64,000 nt of DNA from Gnetum montanum. Its lineage: Eukaryota > Streptophyta > Gnetopsida > Gnetales > Gnetaceae. Positions 48,645-58,315 of the stretch are shown piece by piece. A program made the position numbers and the translations under genes. The stretch lies in the NCBI GenBank assembly GCA_015680685.1, contig MNCI01016277.1:283542-347541 (forward strand). Direction: 5' to 3'. Position 1 is the stretch's first letter. The number at the start of each line of letters is the position of its first letter. Below the pieces are notes generated by a model, which worked only from the letters and a program-made list of their open reading frames with translations, had not been told where the DNA came from and did not search any database.

Positions 48645-50805
48645 AAAGTAGAGACTGGCAAAAGGCAATATTTAAAACAGCTGCATAAACAAAAAAATCT
48701 ATTTTGAAACTACTGGAAAAATATGAATGATGCTAGGAAAAACCACTAGAAAAGTCTCAAATTAAAAAAATTTGAGGTTGATGTTGTTGGTGGTTATGAA
48801 AATGCAAGGGGTAAAACTGGAGAAGAGTGCTCATTTGAATTAAATGTAGATTTATTATGCAAATTATCCTTTAAAAAAGTTGGCATTTCATGCAAAAAAA
48901 TAAAAATTGATCACCACGCAACTCTCTCACAAATAATATACATCTATAAGTAATCATTAAAACAAAAAATAAAATGATGTCTATAAGACACCACATAAGC
49001 TTCAAGCCCAAGCAAGCCACCATAAAGACTCATAGGAACTCTTCCCGGCCTCCTCCCAAGATCTGCCGTGCTCAGGTTTTTAGCTACATAGACTTGGAGA
49101 CTGAGGTGGGTAGAGGCAACTATTCCTACGTTTTCAAGGATTGAATGATGCACAACTGCTAAATCTTCTGGGCTACTACTGCAAGGAAAATTTCGACATC
49201 GGCAGTGCTATTAGTAATCATGGCTACTAAAAATCTTCGTATATTCTTTGGTGGAATCATCAATAATGAGGGTGGCTACAACAATGGACAATGGTGGTGG
49301 TGGAAACAGAGTGCACAGCAGGACCAAGGTAGCCTTTGCATGACCTATGCGGCATATAAACTCGCAGAACGTCTAAACACAGAGATACCAAGATGCGCCT
49401 GCCTCCTGCAAATATATATAGCCTTTGCAAGATTGGATTACTAAGTTTGGATTCCTTAAAATATATTTATAAGGATTTATAAGGTTTGTGATTGATAAAT
49501 CTTCAAGTAAGAAACTGCATTGTTGCAAGAAAGTCTACAAATTTTGCATAAGGCTCCATGTTTGGCATGTGCTTGCTGCAAGCATAAGATATGGTTAATA
49601 GCAGAGGAATGGAATGATTCCAACAATGCGGCGTCTTTGGTGTAGTCCCATTCCCTGTAAGCGAATGAATTTAATAATTGCAAGGCAATGGCAGGTTCAC
49701 TGTACTATGCTCATTTAGTACAAAAAAATTTAATTTTTTTTTTGAAACAAATCCTGCAAAGAGATTTCTGGTGTGCCATGAACTCTATGAGAATGGGTGA
49801 ATTCGTGGTTGTTTTGTGACAGCCATGGAGATCTTTAATGATTTTGGACATCGAACCAGATGTTCTTGCAAAGGACTCAGGATTCATGGAAATAGACAGA
49901 ATATTGCACGATGCAGTAGAAAATCGTAGTTATCAGTAGGAATCTAAGACGAAATTCATTAATAGTGCTACAAACAAGGTGACGCTAAAGTAGTTATACA
50001 ACAAGCATTGAGCAGGGATTTCATCTCTCATCTTATGTCTATTTGACCAGATCTACTGATTCTCTTGTGGCAAATGAAAGAATATTTTGTATGCTATTAA
50101 AATTTGTTCACCAAGATTAATTCATCAAAGGCAGTTTCAGCAACCGGATGGAAACAGGCGATAGACACTTTCAAAAACCATACAGGCAACGCAGTGGCAA
50201 AAGTTACAATGACCGCAATTTTTTTTGGAACACACGGCAACATTACCGGACGTGGCGGTAGAGCCTTCTTTTGTGGTGGCAGTTGATATACAGTTTTGGC
50301 AGGGCGGAATAATTTGAAATTGATTGCAGAAATTGGGCAGTTCTAGGCCTGGCGCCTTCACATTCAGCCTTCACATTCAAAGGCATTTTTAATGACGCCA
50401 AGTAACCACCACTTTATTTAAATTTCTTTTTCCAGCAAACGTCATTTTTCCAAGGAAGCCAGTAGCAAATTTTACATGGATATAAAATGCATATGATTTA
50501 ATTATATAGCATCGAAAATTTGCAAAGATCCGCTTTATTAATTTTTAAGACTATACAACCACCTCCACCAACATCTACACTAAGGTGAATGCTAAATTAC
50601 TTTCTTAATACAACCTGATCATGATAATTACTAGGGCTTAATGACATATAATAGTTAAAATCTTAGATAAAATATGACAATTGTATGAAGCTCTTAGGAG
50701 ATCTTGGATTTATTTTTTATATAGGTTATTGCTTATAAAAGAAATATTTGTAATATTTACACATGCCAATGTTAGCATGATTTTCTCCTAACTTTATGTA
50801 TAAGT
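48645..50805. other. LTR1-specific U3 cargo, origin unknown
   Basis: No similarity to the corresponding part of LTR2 or LTR3. Short open frames (minus 49153-48944 with TADLGRRPGRVPMSLYGGLL; plus 49205-49444; plus 50104-50286) coincide with GC-richer stretches that look unlike the surroundings. I do not recognise any protein. It could be captured host DNA or an insertion whose ends I cannot see. Confidence 0.4.
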
Positions 50806-50936
50806 TACAACTTCTTAACTTGTTGGGCAAGTAATATCTCCTAACTTGTTGGGCAAGTTATAACTTCCTTACTTGGGAGAGAGGTTAGCTAAGATATTTT
50901 GAAAAATCTAACTACCTTTTGAACCCTATAAAAAGG

Positions 50937-50944
50937 CTTCAGGG
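50937..50944 (+). promoter_or_regulatory. TATA box of LTR1
   Basis: TATAAAAA in CCCTATAAAAAGGCTTCAGG, aligned with TATAAATA in LTR3 (CCTATAAATAGGCTTCAAGG). Confidence 0.65.
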
Positions 50945-52153
50945 GTTAGAAGAAGAAGTAGGGAGGGGGGTCTCCCTTTGGGTATTGAAGGAAGATTTTG
51001 TAAAGAAGACATTGTGAAAGATTCCTTGTAAGATGACTTGCTAAAGACAACATTTCAGCCTCTTTGTCATAGTCTTGTGAGTTATGCTTATTATTTTTTA
51101 TTTTTTTTACATTGTTTAGCTAATGATTTACATAGTATCATGCTTGGCAAGTAATTTTTGGATTTTTAGATTGCTCTTATTGTTCTTGTTGCATGATAGA
51201 AAATTTCTATTAAAATTTTGTCATAGAAGAGCTTGTGTTTGAAAGCCTTAAGAGCATTTTAGTAGTAAATTTTATTATTGTGCAATGTATTAGAACCGCT
51301 ATTGAGATTGTTGTAAGAGAGCCTCTGCATGTAGTCAAGCCGTTGAACGATTTAATAGTCAAGAGGATTCAGAAGATCTTTGGTATTTTGATAGGACTAG
51401 AATAGCTTCTTTTATCTTTAAAGTGAATCTTTGTGGTATTTCAATCAGAAATTGTCAAGTCTCTTGAAGGTTCTATTAAATGCAATTGTTGACATCAGTT
51501 ATCGAGCCAAAATAGAGTCTCGTACGTGATAGTTTACATAGCAAATTTTTGGGTAGCATAGTAGGATTGTCTTGAAGAAATTGCTTATTTGAGCCTTGGA
51601 AATTTGAATAATTCGTAGTTATTGAATTTGGGATAGCTTTATTGTGAAGTGTTTACTTGTATTATTTTACCTTGTTTAAACATTTGAGATCTTTACACAA
51701 ATCTACTTTCTTGTTCTCTCCTTTCTATTTCCATTGAATCTCACTCTATTTCTAGTTTTCTTGTGGAACTATCTCTTTCTCTAGGGAAAATTAAAAGTAG
51801 ATTCGCAGAGTTGTACTTAAATGTTTTTGTAAAATTTTATTTGTTACAAGTAGGTATTATAAGGACCGCATAGACTAGGCAATTGAACAGAACAAGAATT
51901 ATCAACAACTCATAGCACTTGGCAAAGTTGGCTAAATCTCTTTAAGATAAGTCATTTGTAGTTTTACACACAACCCAATCGTTTCATTTTTCACAACCGC
52001 ACACCGCAACAGCACACACACATACTCACATTAACTTTTGAGTCTATTTGAAGGTATCTAGGCCTTGGTGTTGCCAGAGACCAGTAAGCACCTAAATCCT
52101 ATTCGAAGACACTCATTGGCGGTCGCATCCCAAACGGTCTCCAATAGTTCTTT

Positions 52154-52171
52154 TGGCGCTAGAAAGAGGGC
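52154..52171 (+). other. primer-binding site, family 1 element 1
   Basis: TGGCGCTAGAAAGAGGGC, 7 bp (GTTCTTT) after the LTR1 end. One base differs from the PBS at 60641. Confidence 0.8.
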
Positions 52172-52271
52172 TAAAAATTTATCCTCTAAGTTCATAAGCC
52201 TTATAATTTTAGCACATCAATAATTCTTTGTTACTATAAAGGCTTAAGAAATTAAATACTCTTTTCAGTTC

Positions 52272-53055
52272 ATGACCAAGAAGATTAATAGTTTGGAAAA
52301 ATTTAAAAGTTTCAAAAGATATTCTTGATTTTAAGACTGATTCTTCATCAAAAAAAGAACAAAAGAAATTTTTTGAATTAGGAACAAGTAGTCGAGTGAA
52401 AACTAGAAGATCAAGAAGATCACCCATTATATCTGGTTTATCGATTTATAAGAGAAGATCTAGAAAGTCTAAGAGTTCAATTATCCAAAGGAATAGGATG
52501 GCAAATCCTTGGCAAAGAGTTACACCATTAGGATTTCAAAATTACAATGATATTCCTAAGGTAGTTTACAAATATTTTCCTAACCCTTTCATTCCTGGAA
52601 AAGCTTATTTAGCTGAAGAATATATTCACATGTTTGAGTTAACTTTAGCTCATGCAAATATTCAACATCAAGATCAAGCTTGTAGGTTGTTTGTATCAAA
52701 TTTAAAGAATATGGCCCAGATTTGGTATTTGAACTTACCAAATAATAGTATTACAAGTTGGGATGACATAAATAATCTTTTCTTAGCCCAATTTGGTAAT
52801 CAATTAGATCAACAACAACTATACTATGGGCTAATACAAGCTAAGCAAGGAGTTAAAGAGTCAATTAGAGATTTTAACATCAAGTTTCAACGAATTTGTG
52901 GACTCTTTCAAAGAAAATATAGGTCATCAAAAGAAATGCTTAAAGAAACTTATCTTAAGGCTATCAACCCCAACATTTCAATTTGGTTAAAGAGAACTCC
53001 AAACTTAACTACGCTAAATGACTACTTTAGTGAAGTTATACAGTTAGAAAAATAG
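52272..53055 (+). pseudogene. family 1 gag capsid ORF, element 1
   Basis: Near-complete capsid ORF. The ATG at 52272 aligns with that at 60751, but a shift near 52330 puts the clean frame at 52396-53055 (219 codons). Same features as in element 3: basic KTRRSRRSPIISGLSIYKRR, MANPWQRVTPLGFQNYNDIP, MAQIWYLNLPNNSITSWDDI, QGVKESIRDFNIKFQRI, and the end TTLNDYFSEVIQLEK before TAG (53053-53055). Capsid role by the Retrotrans_gag core (W-Y-NLP--SI-SWDD---LF--QF). The 5' shift disables it. Confidence 0.85.
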
Positions 53056-53515
53056 TTGAACTTGAATTCTGAAGAAAATATTGCAATTCAAAAAAGAGAA
53101 GATAATTCCTATGCAAGATTTTGCTCAATTTAAAGCTTTACCAGGTCCATCTCATGTTAAGATAGAGCAAGAACATGAAAGAGTAGAATCTGGAAAAGGA
53201 AAATTAATGAAAGATATGTCTAACAAAATAGTGAAGCTTGAAAAAGCCTTGGCAAGAGTTAATATCAAGGAAGAAAGGAACAATAGAAAGCATAAACATC
53301 AAGATACTAAGTTAGGAGAAGATGAGGATGAAAATGATTTACTTGTGTCCAACTTTCTTGATATTGAATCTAATAATGAGTTATCTAGTGTTCATTATGC
53401 AAGTAAATCTTCTAGCAATGGATCTAGCGATACTTCTTCTCTATCAAGTTCTGAAGAAGATATGTCCTCAGATGAAGAATGCAATAACAATGAGGAAAAT
53501 GGATATAGTCTTTGA
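53056..53515 (+). pseudogene. family 1 gag second part, element 1
   Basis: After the TAG the frame begins LNLNSEENIAIQKRE. An 8-bp deletion near 53098 shifts it into the 53081-53515 frame. It then shows PMQDFAQFKALPGPSHVKIE, the charged coiled coil NKIVKLEKALARVNIKEE, and an acidic/serine patch, ending at a TGA (53513-53515) where element 3 reads on (YNLRSKERL becomes YSL-stop). No zinc knuckle. Confidence 0.8.
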
Positions 53516-53713
53516 TATAATGAAATACTAACTACTTCTAGACCCCCAAATGTTATTACTAATTCATATACTAAGAGAAAAGCTTTTGAGCCAAATAGAA
53601 GAGATAACAATAAAGGTAAAGACAATCAAGTAAAGCAAAGCACTCCAAATTAGTCTTTTAATAAATGGATAAAGAAACCAAGCTTTATTGGTGATGGAGA
53701 GTATGATTTGATT

Positions 53714-53714
53714 N
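53714..53714. other. ambiguous base at a deletion junction
   Basis: The only N seen. To the left the text matches element 3 up to 62200 (GATTTGATT), to the right from about 62502 (AATAAAAAGATTGTTC). About 290 bp, including the protease DSGA motif, are missing exactly at the N. Confidence 0.8.
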
Positions 53715-54348
53715 ATAAAAAGATTGTTCAAGTGGATAAAAGTAGAGTGAAGATTGTGGGTCAATTACCAAATGTTCTATTGAACATTGCTTCTGAACCC
53801 CGCATCAGAAGTCAAGTAACTATTCAAGTGGCAGATATACCAAATTCACATAGTCTCTTATTGAGTAGAAGTTGAAGCAAGAATTTCTCAGGTTACATAT
53901 CAACAGATTATTCTCACATGTGGCTACCTTGGAAAGGAGAACCAAATCAAATATACATCTATAGAAAACCTTTGATGATTGATAATATTACTTCAAATAG
54001 AAAAAGTAAAATGGTTGAAAAATGAGGTATTGAAAACAAAATTTGTACACTCCAAGAAAATTATAATTTTGAGAAAGAACCAATTAATGAAGATTCATGG
54101 GAAGAAGCCTTTGTGTCCCAAGAAGAAGAAGAAGAAGGACACAATTGGGAAGAAAATAAGAATTCATTTGAGAAAGAAGATGATAGGATTGTTGAAGAAA
54201 AAGCTCAAAAAGATCAAGTTGAAAGCTCCAGTAAGCCAGAAAATAATAGAACAGCATTCATCACTTTAGAAATTGCTTATGAGAAGGTTAGAGATATGAG
54301 GATTCCTACCAGAGTAACCCTCACCATTCTCTTCCCATCTCAAAAATA
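53715..54348 (+). pseudogene. family 1 protease C-terminus and charged tail, element 1
   Basis: Resumes after the N with KKIVQVDKSRVKIVGQLPNV, then a stop inside LLLSRS-SKNFSGY (TGA where element 3 has TGG), SHMWLPWKGEPNQIYIY, and the conserved TGA (54022-54024). Beyond it, the frame diverges from element 3 into a Glu/Lys-rich tail (54113-54348, VSQEEEEEGHNWEENKN and FITLEIAYEKVRDMRIPTRV). RNase H, RT and integrase are absent: from here to the polypurine tract at 54545 only ~200 bp remain. Non-autonomous copy. Confidence 0.75.
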
Positions 54349-54544
54349 GTCCATGAATGAGGGACTTGATAACATACAGTTTATTGTTATTTTTTAGGAA
54401 TGAGGTTTTTATACCATCAAACCTTATGTTTGATAGGAATTTTCCTCCAAAAAGATTTTTCTGTTCAACTATAAAAATTCAATAAAAGCTTCAGTATAGT
54501 TCAGTTTTAAAATGGGGCTTGCATAAATTTCTTTAAGCTTTTAA

Positions 54545-54558
54545 AGAGGGCAGAAATG
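54545..54558 (+). other. polypurine tract, family 1
   Basis: AAAGAGGGCAGAAA immediately before the LTR2 start TGTTGGCAC. This is the second-strand primer site, fixing the LTR2 5' boundary at 54559. Confidence 0.8.
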
Positions 54559-55826
54559 TTGGCACATTTTGGCCATTTCATGGAACAGAGATATGAGATG
54601 ATTGAAGCCTTCAAAATATTTCAATATAACTATTTCAAATGGCAAGATGTAGGTTGAAAAGGTATTGATTCCTATCACTCGCTAAAAAAAAAGATTGGAT
54701 GAAAAGAACAATATGGTAATACAAACTATTTACTTTCAGTGTTTGACAATGGGGCTGTTGAAAATTTCTCTTTGGTAATGAGATGGGCTGCATTTATTCT
54801 CCCTAATTTTAATTCTTCAGATTATTAATCAAATTGATACTTAGCATGGGAAACAAGCATATGATTTTGGTACTAAGGCTAATTATCAATTGCAAGATTA
54901 TTTTCATTACAGCTCAACTATTGAATTTGAAAAGAAAAATATTTCTGCAGCTTCTCAAAATTCACTAGGTTGGAACTTTTATGTGGCTCAAGTATGTAGA
55001 ATTCTTTGATCATTACTTATCCCTACTGAAGATGTTCACCTTCTTCTAGTCCATCTCTTTTGTGAATATTCCATAGGTCTGTCTAACTCTTATTTGGAAC
55101 ATGCTGTGAGGTGGATTAGGTATACTAGAGTATTGTCCTCAAAGCAACATCATTGGTTGTCTACATCATCAACTAAATCATTCCTTGCATGTAGCCCTTA
55201 AGGAGGAAAGGCATGCATATCAGGGAGACCATAACATTATTGATGGAAATAATGATGTACATATGAAAGATAGTGAATAGAAGGTTGCAAGAGATAATGT
55301 GCCAATGGCAACCAAATTGACAAGCAAGGAATCTTTATTGTTAGAAATACTTTCAGGAATTGATCATTTGGATACAAACGGTTTATTTTTGTTGCCTTCA
55401 AAAAATTTCTCAAAGACTGATAAAATAAAAATATCCTTATCGTTGATGTTTGAAAAGATTCATTGCAAGGAATATGAAACTTGAAAATCATTTGGGAATG
55501 ATTTTGAAATAGCATGTCAAAATGTTCAGAGTAATTATAAAGAGGGCACCAAGAAGTGGAATGCTACATATAGCATGCTCCTTTGTGGTAGAAAATATTT
55601 TGAGGAGTTTGCAGATAAAGTACAAAAATATTTTCCATATTACTAATAATGGCAAGGACTGCAATAATAGTTCAGAGATTGTCATGAAAAAATGTTTGTA
55701 TGAACTATCCCATTAGAATATTGGTGAAAGTTTTCAATATTTGTGTGTCTTCATTTACATCTACACAAAACATCTTGCCTACTAAGGTCACTGAAGAGAG
55801 AAAAGTTGAGACAACGAAAAACTAAA

Positions 55827-56174
55827 TTTTTCCAAGGATAGAGTTATCTGGGAGAAGAGTTGAAGTTGGATATTTTGAAAGAAACTTAGTAACAAATAAA
55901 AAAAATGCTGTAGATCAGGCATCAGAGTGTTCAAGCTCATTTGGAGACACTAGTATTGATTCTTATGGATCGAATTCTAAATTTGAGGATGCCTTTGAAG
56001 TAGAATCATGGTTTTGGAACCCTAAAAGTTCTACATCTTTCTTGCAGAGGAATGGAAATACAGACAAAGAGAGGAAAAGGTTGTTGAGATCAGAATGGAA
56101 AGAATATAGGCGTTGCCAATGGCTTCAGTTAAGGTATCAAGAACTTATTGCTCGAGCATCCAAATACGACTAAA
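55827..56174 (+). pseudogene. host-gene-like fragment captured in LTR2 (plus)
   Basis: Open frame of ~115 codons with RIELSGRRVEVGYFERNLV, DQASECSSSFGDTSIDSYGS, VESWFWNPKSS and EWKEYRRCQWLQLRYQELIA, then ASKYD and a TAA. The pairing of an (S)ECSSSFGDT motif with a basic EW-x(n)-RCQWLQLR-x-ELxxxAxKYD segment is, from memory, that of an uncharacterised plant protein family. No retroelement motif is present. TTCTTGCAG at 56039-56047 looks like a splice acceptor, but the frame reads through it. Captured coding DNA is the likeliest reading; the name of the donor gene is unknown. Confidence 0.5.
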
Positions 56175-56289
56175 GTTTAGCAAACTTTCATTCTAGAAAG
56201 ATTCTTGAAGGAAAAGAGATGCTTGGACGGGCATTTTTGAGTCCCTTCTAGGTGACAGACTCCAAAAACTAATTGTCCAAAGATGTTGC

Positions 56290-56520
56290 TTAACCCGAAG
56301 AAGCTAAGAAAGCATCAAGGCCAGCGTCATCATCGTCACCATTGAATGCGTGCACAAGAGGTAGCCATGGAAAGTGTTCATTCGGAGCAGGCAATGTTGA
56401 GGCATCTACATCAACATTAACATTAATACTGACATTGGCATCGGCATTGGCACCGAAGTCGAGAAGGTTGAGATTGTCCCAGTTCCACCCAAAATGGTTG
56501 CCATGCGGCAAATCTGCCAT
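56290..56520 (-). pseudogene. second host-like coding fragment in LTR2 (minus)
   Basis: Minus-strand frame from an ATG in good plant context (GTCATGGCA, 56520) encodes 76 residues: MADLPHGNHFGWNWDNLNLL, an Asn/Val/Asp-rich middle, FPWLPLVHAFNGDDDDAGLD and a stop. This 230-bp piece is clearly GC-richer than its surroundings. It looks like a first exon of an acidic plant protein. I do not recognise it. The opposite strand is also open (56342-56542), so coding sense is not certain. Confidence 0.4.
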
Positions 56521-56853
56521 GACAACAGCAAAGGCGAAGTAGCTGTCGCTAATCGAATGAAATAGTTAACTTAGTCATTGTTGTTGGCAATGAGATAAGT
56601 TTGCCAATGAAACAACCCATGAATGGAAAGATGAACATGGATAACACAACACTATGGAAAAAAAATTAGCTGAACCAAAAAAATTCTGGCCTGTAACAAA
56701 TTATCTCTTGCTTTATCTACTTCACTAGTCAAGAGGGTGCTTACTTTATATAAATCCTTCAAAATATTTCAATATAAAAAATTTTGTGATATTATAAATC
56801 ATTTTCATTATTATCCTCTCGCTTTATATGAAGGATTTTGTACTCTAACAAAA

Positions 56854-56895
56854 TGTTGGCGATCGTTTGGGACACGACCGCCAACGAGTGTCCTC
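56854..56895 (-). repeat. inverted LTR terminus
   Basis: Reads TGTTGGCGATCGTTTGGGAC ... GAGTGTCCTC, the reverse complement (with two changes) of 60592-60633, the last 42 bp of LTR3. It begins exactly at the LTR terminal base. It is followed by AAATAGTTCTTTTGG and a normal-orientation PBS. Confidence 0.85.
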
Positions 56896-56907
56896 AAATA
56901 GTTCTTT

Positions 56908-56925
56908 TGGCACTAGAAGGAGGGC
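56908..56925 (+). other. primer-binding site, family 1 element 2
   Basis: TGGCACTAGAAGGAGGGC, one base off the 60641 site, preceded by the usual GTTCTTT. Confidence 0.75.
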
Positions 56926-57025
56926 TGAAAATTTAGCCTCTAAGTTCATAAGCCTTATAATTTTAGCACATCAACAATTCTTTGTTACTATAAAGGCTTA
57001 AGAAATTAGATACTATTTTCAGTTC

Positions 57026-57611
57026 ATTACCAAGAAGATTGAGAGTTTGGAAAATTTTAAAAGTTTCAAAAGATATTCTTGATTCTAAGACTGATTCTTC
57101 ATCAGAAGAAGAACAAAAGAAAGTTTTTGAATTGGGAACAGGTAGTGGAGTGAAAACTAGAAGATCAAGAAGATCACCCATTATATCTGGTTTATCAATT
57201 TATAAGAGAAGATCTAGAAAGTCTAAGAGTTTAGCTATCCAAAGAAATAGGATGGCAAATCCTTGGCAAAGAGTTACACCATTAGGATTTCAAAATTACA
57301 ATGATATTCCTATGGTAGTTTACAAATATTTTCCTTAGCCTTTCATTCCTGGAAAAGATTATTTAGCTGAAGAATATATAATGTCATTGTCCATATGTAA
57401 GAAACTAGGTTTGATTCCCGAAAAATCAAATAAAAAGATTGTTCAAGTGGATAAAAGTAGAGTGAAGATTGTGGGTCAATTACCAAATGTTCTATTGGAA
57501 ATAGCTTTTGAACCCTACATTAGAAGTAGAGTAACTATTCAAGTGGCAGATATACCAGATTCACATAGTCTCTTATTAAGTAGAAGTTGGAGTAAGAATT
57601 TCTCAGGTTAC
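57026..57611 (+). pseudogene. family 1 gag-protease deletion fusion, element 2
   Basis: Leader and gag start as in element 3, but the start codon is ATT (57026-57028). Gag runs to KYFP-stop and then AEEYI near 57378. Here it jumps directly to the protease (MSLSICKKLGLIPEKSNKKI), deleting ~1.3 kb across an ATA/TATA overlap. The protease runs KKIVQVDKSRVKIVGQLPNV to SRSWSKNFSGY at 57610, where LTR3 begins. The catalytic DSGA is lost in the deletion. Non-functional, and interrupted by element 3. Confidence 0.85.
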
Positions 57612-57795
57612 TGTTGGCACATTTTTACCATTTCATGGAACAAGTGGACTTATTTGCAAATGGTGAGGTACAGAATCCTAATGAACTGAAATTGTTCAAG
57701 GAGGATTATGTTCTTTCTTGTAAAGAATTCTGCAACAGTTAATTAACCATGAAGTTGGAATAGAAATGAAAATGTTGCTGAATTGAATGTTTTGA

Positions 57796-58008
57796 AAATC
57801 AAGGGATAATGACATTGCAATTGGGAATGTTGGCATGAGGGTTTATCTAGAGTCAAAAGAAAATGGTGTATCAATTGTAGATATCTCTCTAGCTTATGAT
57901 AGAGTAGCTCTAGTTACTTTTTCTGTAATAAAGTGCAGAGAAGATGAATATGGAATCGGCCTTGATATAACTGGGATTACATTCGAGGTGCCACAAATTA
58001 AAATGTGA
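57796..58008 (+). other. unassigned open frame in LTR3 cargo
   Basis: About 70 codons without a stop: DIAIGNVGMRVYLESKENGV, SIVDISLAYDRVALVTFSV, GIGLDITGITFEVPQ, then TGA at 58006-58008. It starts after a stop and has no convincing ATG. The amino-acid pattern looks protein-like (alternating hydrophobic strands) and it has no counterpart in LTR1 or LTR2. Possibly a captured exon with its terminal stop; not recognised. Confidence 0.3.
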
Positions 58009-58282
58009 GAGTACAACTCCACTTATGCATTCGGTTGTATACGCATACATATATTTATATATCAACCCATGCATCAAATCCATGGTTATTATCTCTACTA
58101 CTATGATATAAATAACAATAAAATATAATATTGATTTAAAAAGGGAATTTATGCAACAATTGTTCAAAGTCCTATGAGAATTGAACACTTGTCAATTGAA
58201 ATGGTGGTTATAACCACCACAAAGGCCACTTGTCAACTACAACCTCTTTATCTCCACAATGGCCACTTGTCAACTAAATGGG

Positions 58283-58292
58283 ACACGTGTCA
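58283..58292. promoter_or_regulatory. G-box at the left edge of the minisatellite
   Basis: GACACGTGTC, a perfect palindrome with the CACGTG core of plant bZIP/bHLH sites, in GGGACACGTGTCAACTGCA. An equivalent GGGACACGTGTCAGATGCA lies at 59219-59237, so one G-box sits on each side of the array. Confidence 0.5.
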
Positions 58293-58315
58293 ACTGCAAC
58301 TTGTTTCTCTCCATG

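Larger units (their letters stand above)
48614..52146 (+). mobile_element. family 1 LTR1 (5' LTR, 3.5 kb)
   Basis: Starts TATTGGCACATTTGGCCATT, the family start with G2 changed to A, and ends ..TCCAATA 7 bp before a PBS. The last 1.34 kb (50806-52146) matches LTR3 59279-60633, including AACTTGTTGGGCAAGTAAT repeats, the TATA region, TTCTAGTTTTCTTGTGGAAC and the GTTGCCAGAGACCAG block. The first ~2.2 kb after the terminal 31 bp (48645-50805) has no visible counterpart in LTR2 or LTR3. It includes a GC-richer part (about 49010-49400, 50100-50390). It interrupts the C3 pol relic. Confidence 0.75.
54559..56895 (+). mobile_element. family 1 LTR2, aberrant, with captured sequence
   Basis: Starts TGTTGGCACATTTTGGCCAT behind a polypurine tract, so it is a genuine LTR start. 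After 31 bp it shares nothing visible with LTR1 or LTR3, lacks their promoter/R/U5 block, and ends with an inverted copy of an LTR terminus (56854-56895) next to a PBS at 56908. A 21-bp direct repeat (54608-54628 and 56756-56776, CCTTCAAAATATTTCAATAT+A) brackets 2.1 kb holding host-gene-like fragments. Without that segment only ~200 bp would remain. Confidence 0.65.

Noticed and set aside
48614-56895. Element 1 as a simple intact retrotransposon with matching LTRs
   Set aside because: LTR1 and LTR2 share only ~31 bp at the start, and LTR2 lacks the promoter/R/U5 block, so they are not a normal pair.
54559-57611. A clean tandem array LTR-internal-LTR-internal-LTR from unequal crossover
   Set aside because: LTR3 begins inside element 2 protease without a polypurine tract, which points to nested insertion; LTR2 is also too different to be the shared middle LTR of such an array.
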